Of a stretch of DNA of 64,000 bases, positions 63,324 through 64,000 are shown piece after piece. Both the position numbers and the translations under genes were made by a program. The first letter of the stretch is position 1. The number at the start of each line of letters is the position of its first letter. Origin of the DNA: Azospirillum sp. OGB3 (GTDB lineage: Bacteria; Pseudomonadota; Alphaproteobacteria; Azospirillales; Azospirillaceae). Below the pieces are notes generated by a model. The model was not told the origin of the DNA. It saw only the letters and a list, made by a program, of their open reading frames with translations, and did not search any database. The stretch lies in assembly GCF_014192915.1 (NCBI RefSeq), contig NZ_JACHYN010000025.1, positions 1-64,000 of the forward strand. The letters run 5' to 3'.

Positions 63324-64000
63324 ATGAGCGCCAAGAAGAAACTCGCCACGATGGCTGCCGCCCTGCTGGTCGGTGCCGTGATCGCCGGACCGGTCCGGGC
63401 GGCCGAGACCCTCAAGCTGAACGAGGTCTCGCACCTCCACGGGATTGCCGTCGACCCCGCAGACCCGTCGCGCCTGTATCTCGCCTCGCATCACGGCGTG
63501 TGGCTGACCAACCCCGACGGCACGGCCACGCGGGTATCCGACAACCGTTGGGACTACATGGGGTTCACACCGAATCCGGCGCAGCCCGACGCCTTCTTCG
63601 CCAGCGGTCACCCGGAGAGGGGCGGGAACCTCGGCGTCCTCGTCTCGACCGATGGCGCGAAGACCTGGAAGCGGGTCTCGGCGGGTGTGAACGGGCCCGT
63701 GGACTTCCACGCCATGGACGTCAGCCCGGCCGACCCGACGGTGCTGTACGGGCACTACGGCAGCGTCCAGATCAGCCGCGACGCCGGGAAGACCTGGGAG
63801 GTGACCGGCAAGCCGCCCGCCGACATGTTCGACCTGGCGGCCTCCTCGAAGGAGCCGAACACCGTGTACGGCGCCACGCGCGCCGGACTGATGGTGAGCC
63901 GCGACGCAGGCAAGACGTGGCAGGCCGCCCACATCGTGCGGCGCCCGGCGACCATGGTCGCCACCACGAAGGACGGCGCCGCCTACGCCTACCAAGTCGG
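63324..64000 (+). CDS. Exported BNR/sortilin-like beta-propeller protein (runs off the window)
   Basis: The first about 225 residues are present. A signal peptide (about 1-27, KKKLATMAAALLVGAVIAG, ending PVRAA) leads into repeats typical of BNR/sortilin-type propellers: HLHGIAVDPADPSRLYLASH, VLVSTDGAKTWKRVSAGV, VQISRDAGKTWEVTG and LMVSRDAGKTWQAA. The sDgGktW signature occurs three times at roughly 40-50 residue spacing. AAGGAG precedes ATG 63324. Similar proteins accompany copper and other metal clusters, with unknown role. The C-terminal part is outside the window. Confidence 0.85.
   Translation, partial: MSAKKKLATMAAALLVGAVIAGPVRAAETLKLNEVSHLHGIAVDPADPSRLYLASHHGVWLTNPDGTATRVSDNRWDYMGFTPNPAQPDAFFASGHPERGGNLGVLVSTDGAKTWKRVSAGVNGPVDFHAMDVSPADPTVLYGHYGSVQISRDAGKTWEVTGKPPADMFDLAASSKEPNTVYGATRAGLMVSRDAGKTWQAAHIVRRPATMVATTKDGAAYAYQV

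Overview
The window is high-GC alphaproteobacterial DNA, most likely from an Azospirillum-type member of the Rhodospirillales. This rests on the strong G/C third-position bias, very tight operons joined by ATGA and TGATG overlaps, the gene families present, and transposase remnants typical of that group. No rRNA, tRNA or CRISPR array was seen. Gene identities come from reading protein motifs, not from database searches.

Layout. 1-2230: a cut-off secreted protein, a Tn3-family transposase relic, an Rnk-like regulator and a SnoaL-like protein. 2863-10482: an uptake operon with an NMT1/SsuA-type binding protein, permease, TonB-dependent receptor behind a Fur-like site, ATPase, and two NnrS-family membrane proteins. 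10924-15398: a pyruvate/2-oxoacid:ferredoxin oxidoreductase operon ending in a GltD-ferredoxin fusion. 15563-18772: a MacAB-like exporter. 18908-23098: PEP synthase, a chimeric flavodoxin/nicotinate-phosphoribosyltransferase relic, a small protein and a PRPP synthetase. 23076-28845 (minus strand): a broken AMP-ligase tail, then a FabI and Mla/MCE lipid-transport operon and two small envelope proteins.

28993-43264 is an accessory island. Its core (29785-41378, all minus strand) is a compact nonribosomal peptide synthetase (NRPS) locus: two synthetases, a stand-alone condensation protein, an MFS exporter and a phosphopantetheinyl transferase. Decayed transposases flank both sides, and its promoter-proximal end is AT-rich. 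The binding-pocket residues read as serine (first A domain), an unassigned substrate (second) and threonine (third). The carrier domain for the serine A domain sits on the next protein, and the terminal thioesterase has Cys in place of the usual Ser nucleophile. A simple model is a Ser-X-Thr tripeptide built with the stand-alone condensation protein acting in trans. The Cys-thioesterase after a beta-hydroxy residue makes beta-lactone release a testable idea. This is the best candidate for an undescribed system here.

43532-51062 is a catabolic operon: FAD-linked dehydrogenase, polyamine-type ABC importer with fused permeases, a DHDPS-family lyase and an IclR regulator, with palindromes at both ends. 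51355-54377 (minus strand) holds a heme-copper oxidase whose large subunit is frameshifted. 54499-63146 is a heavy-metal efflux operon (small Cys/His- and Met-rich proteins, a methyltransferase-like membrane protein, TolC-type channel, adaptor and HME-RND pump) preceded by a textbook CueR/MerR-type operator, which points to copper or silver. The window ends inside a secreted beta-propeller-like protein.
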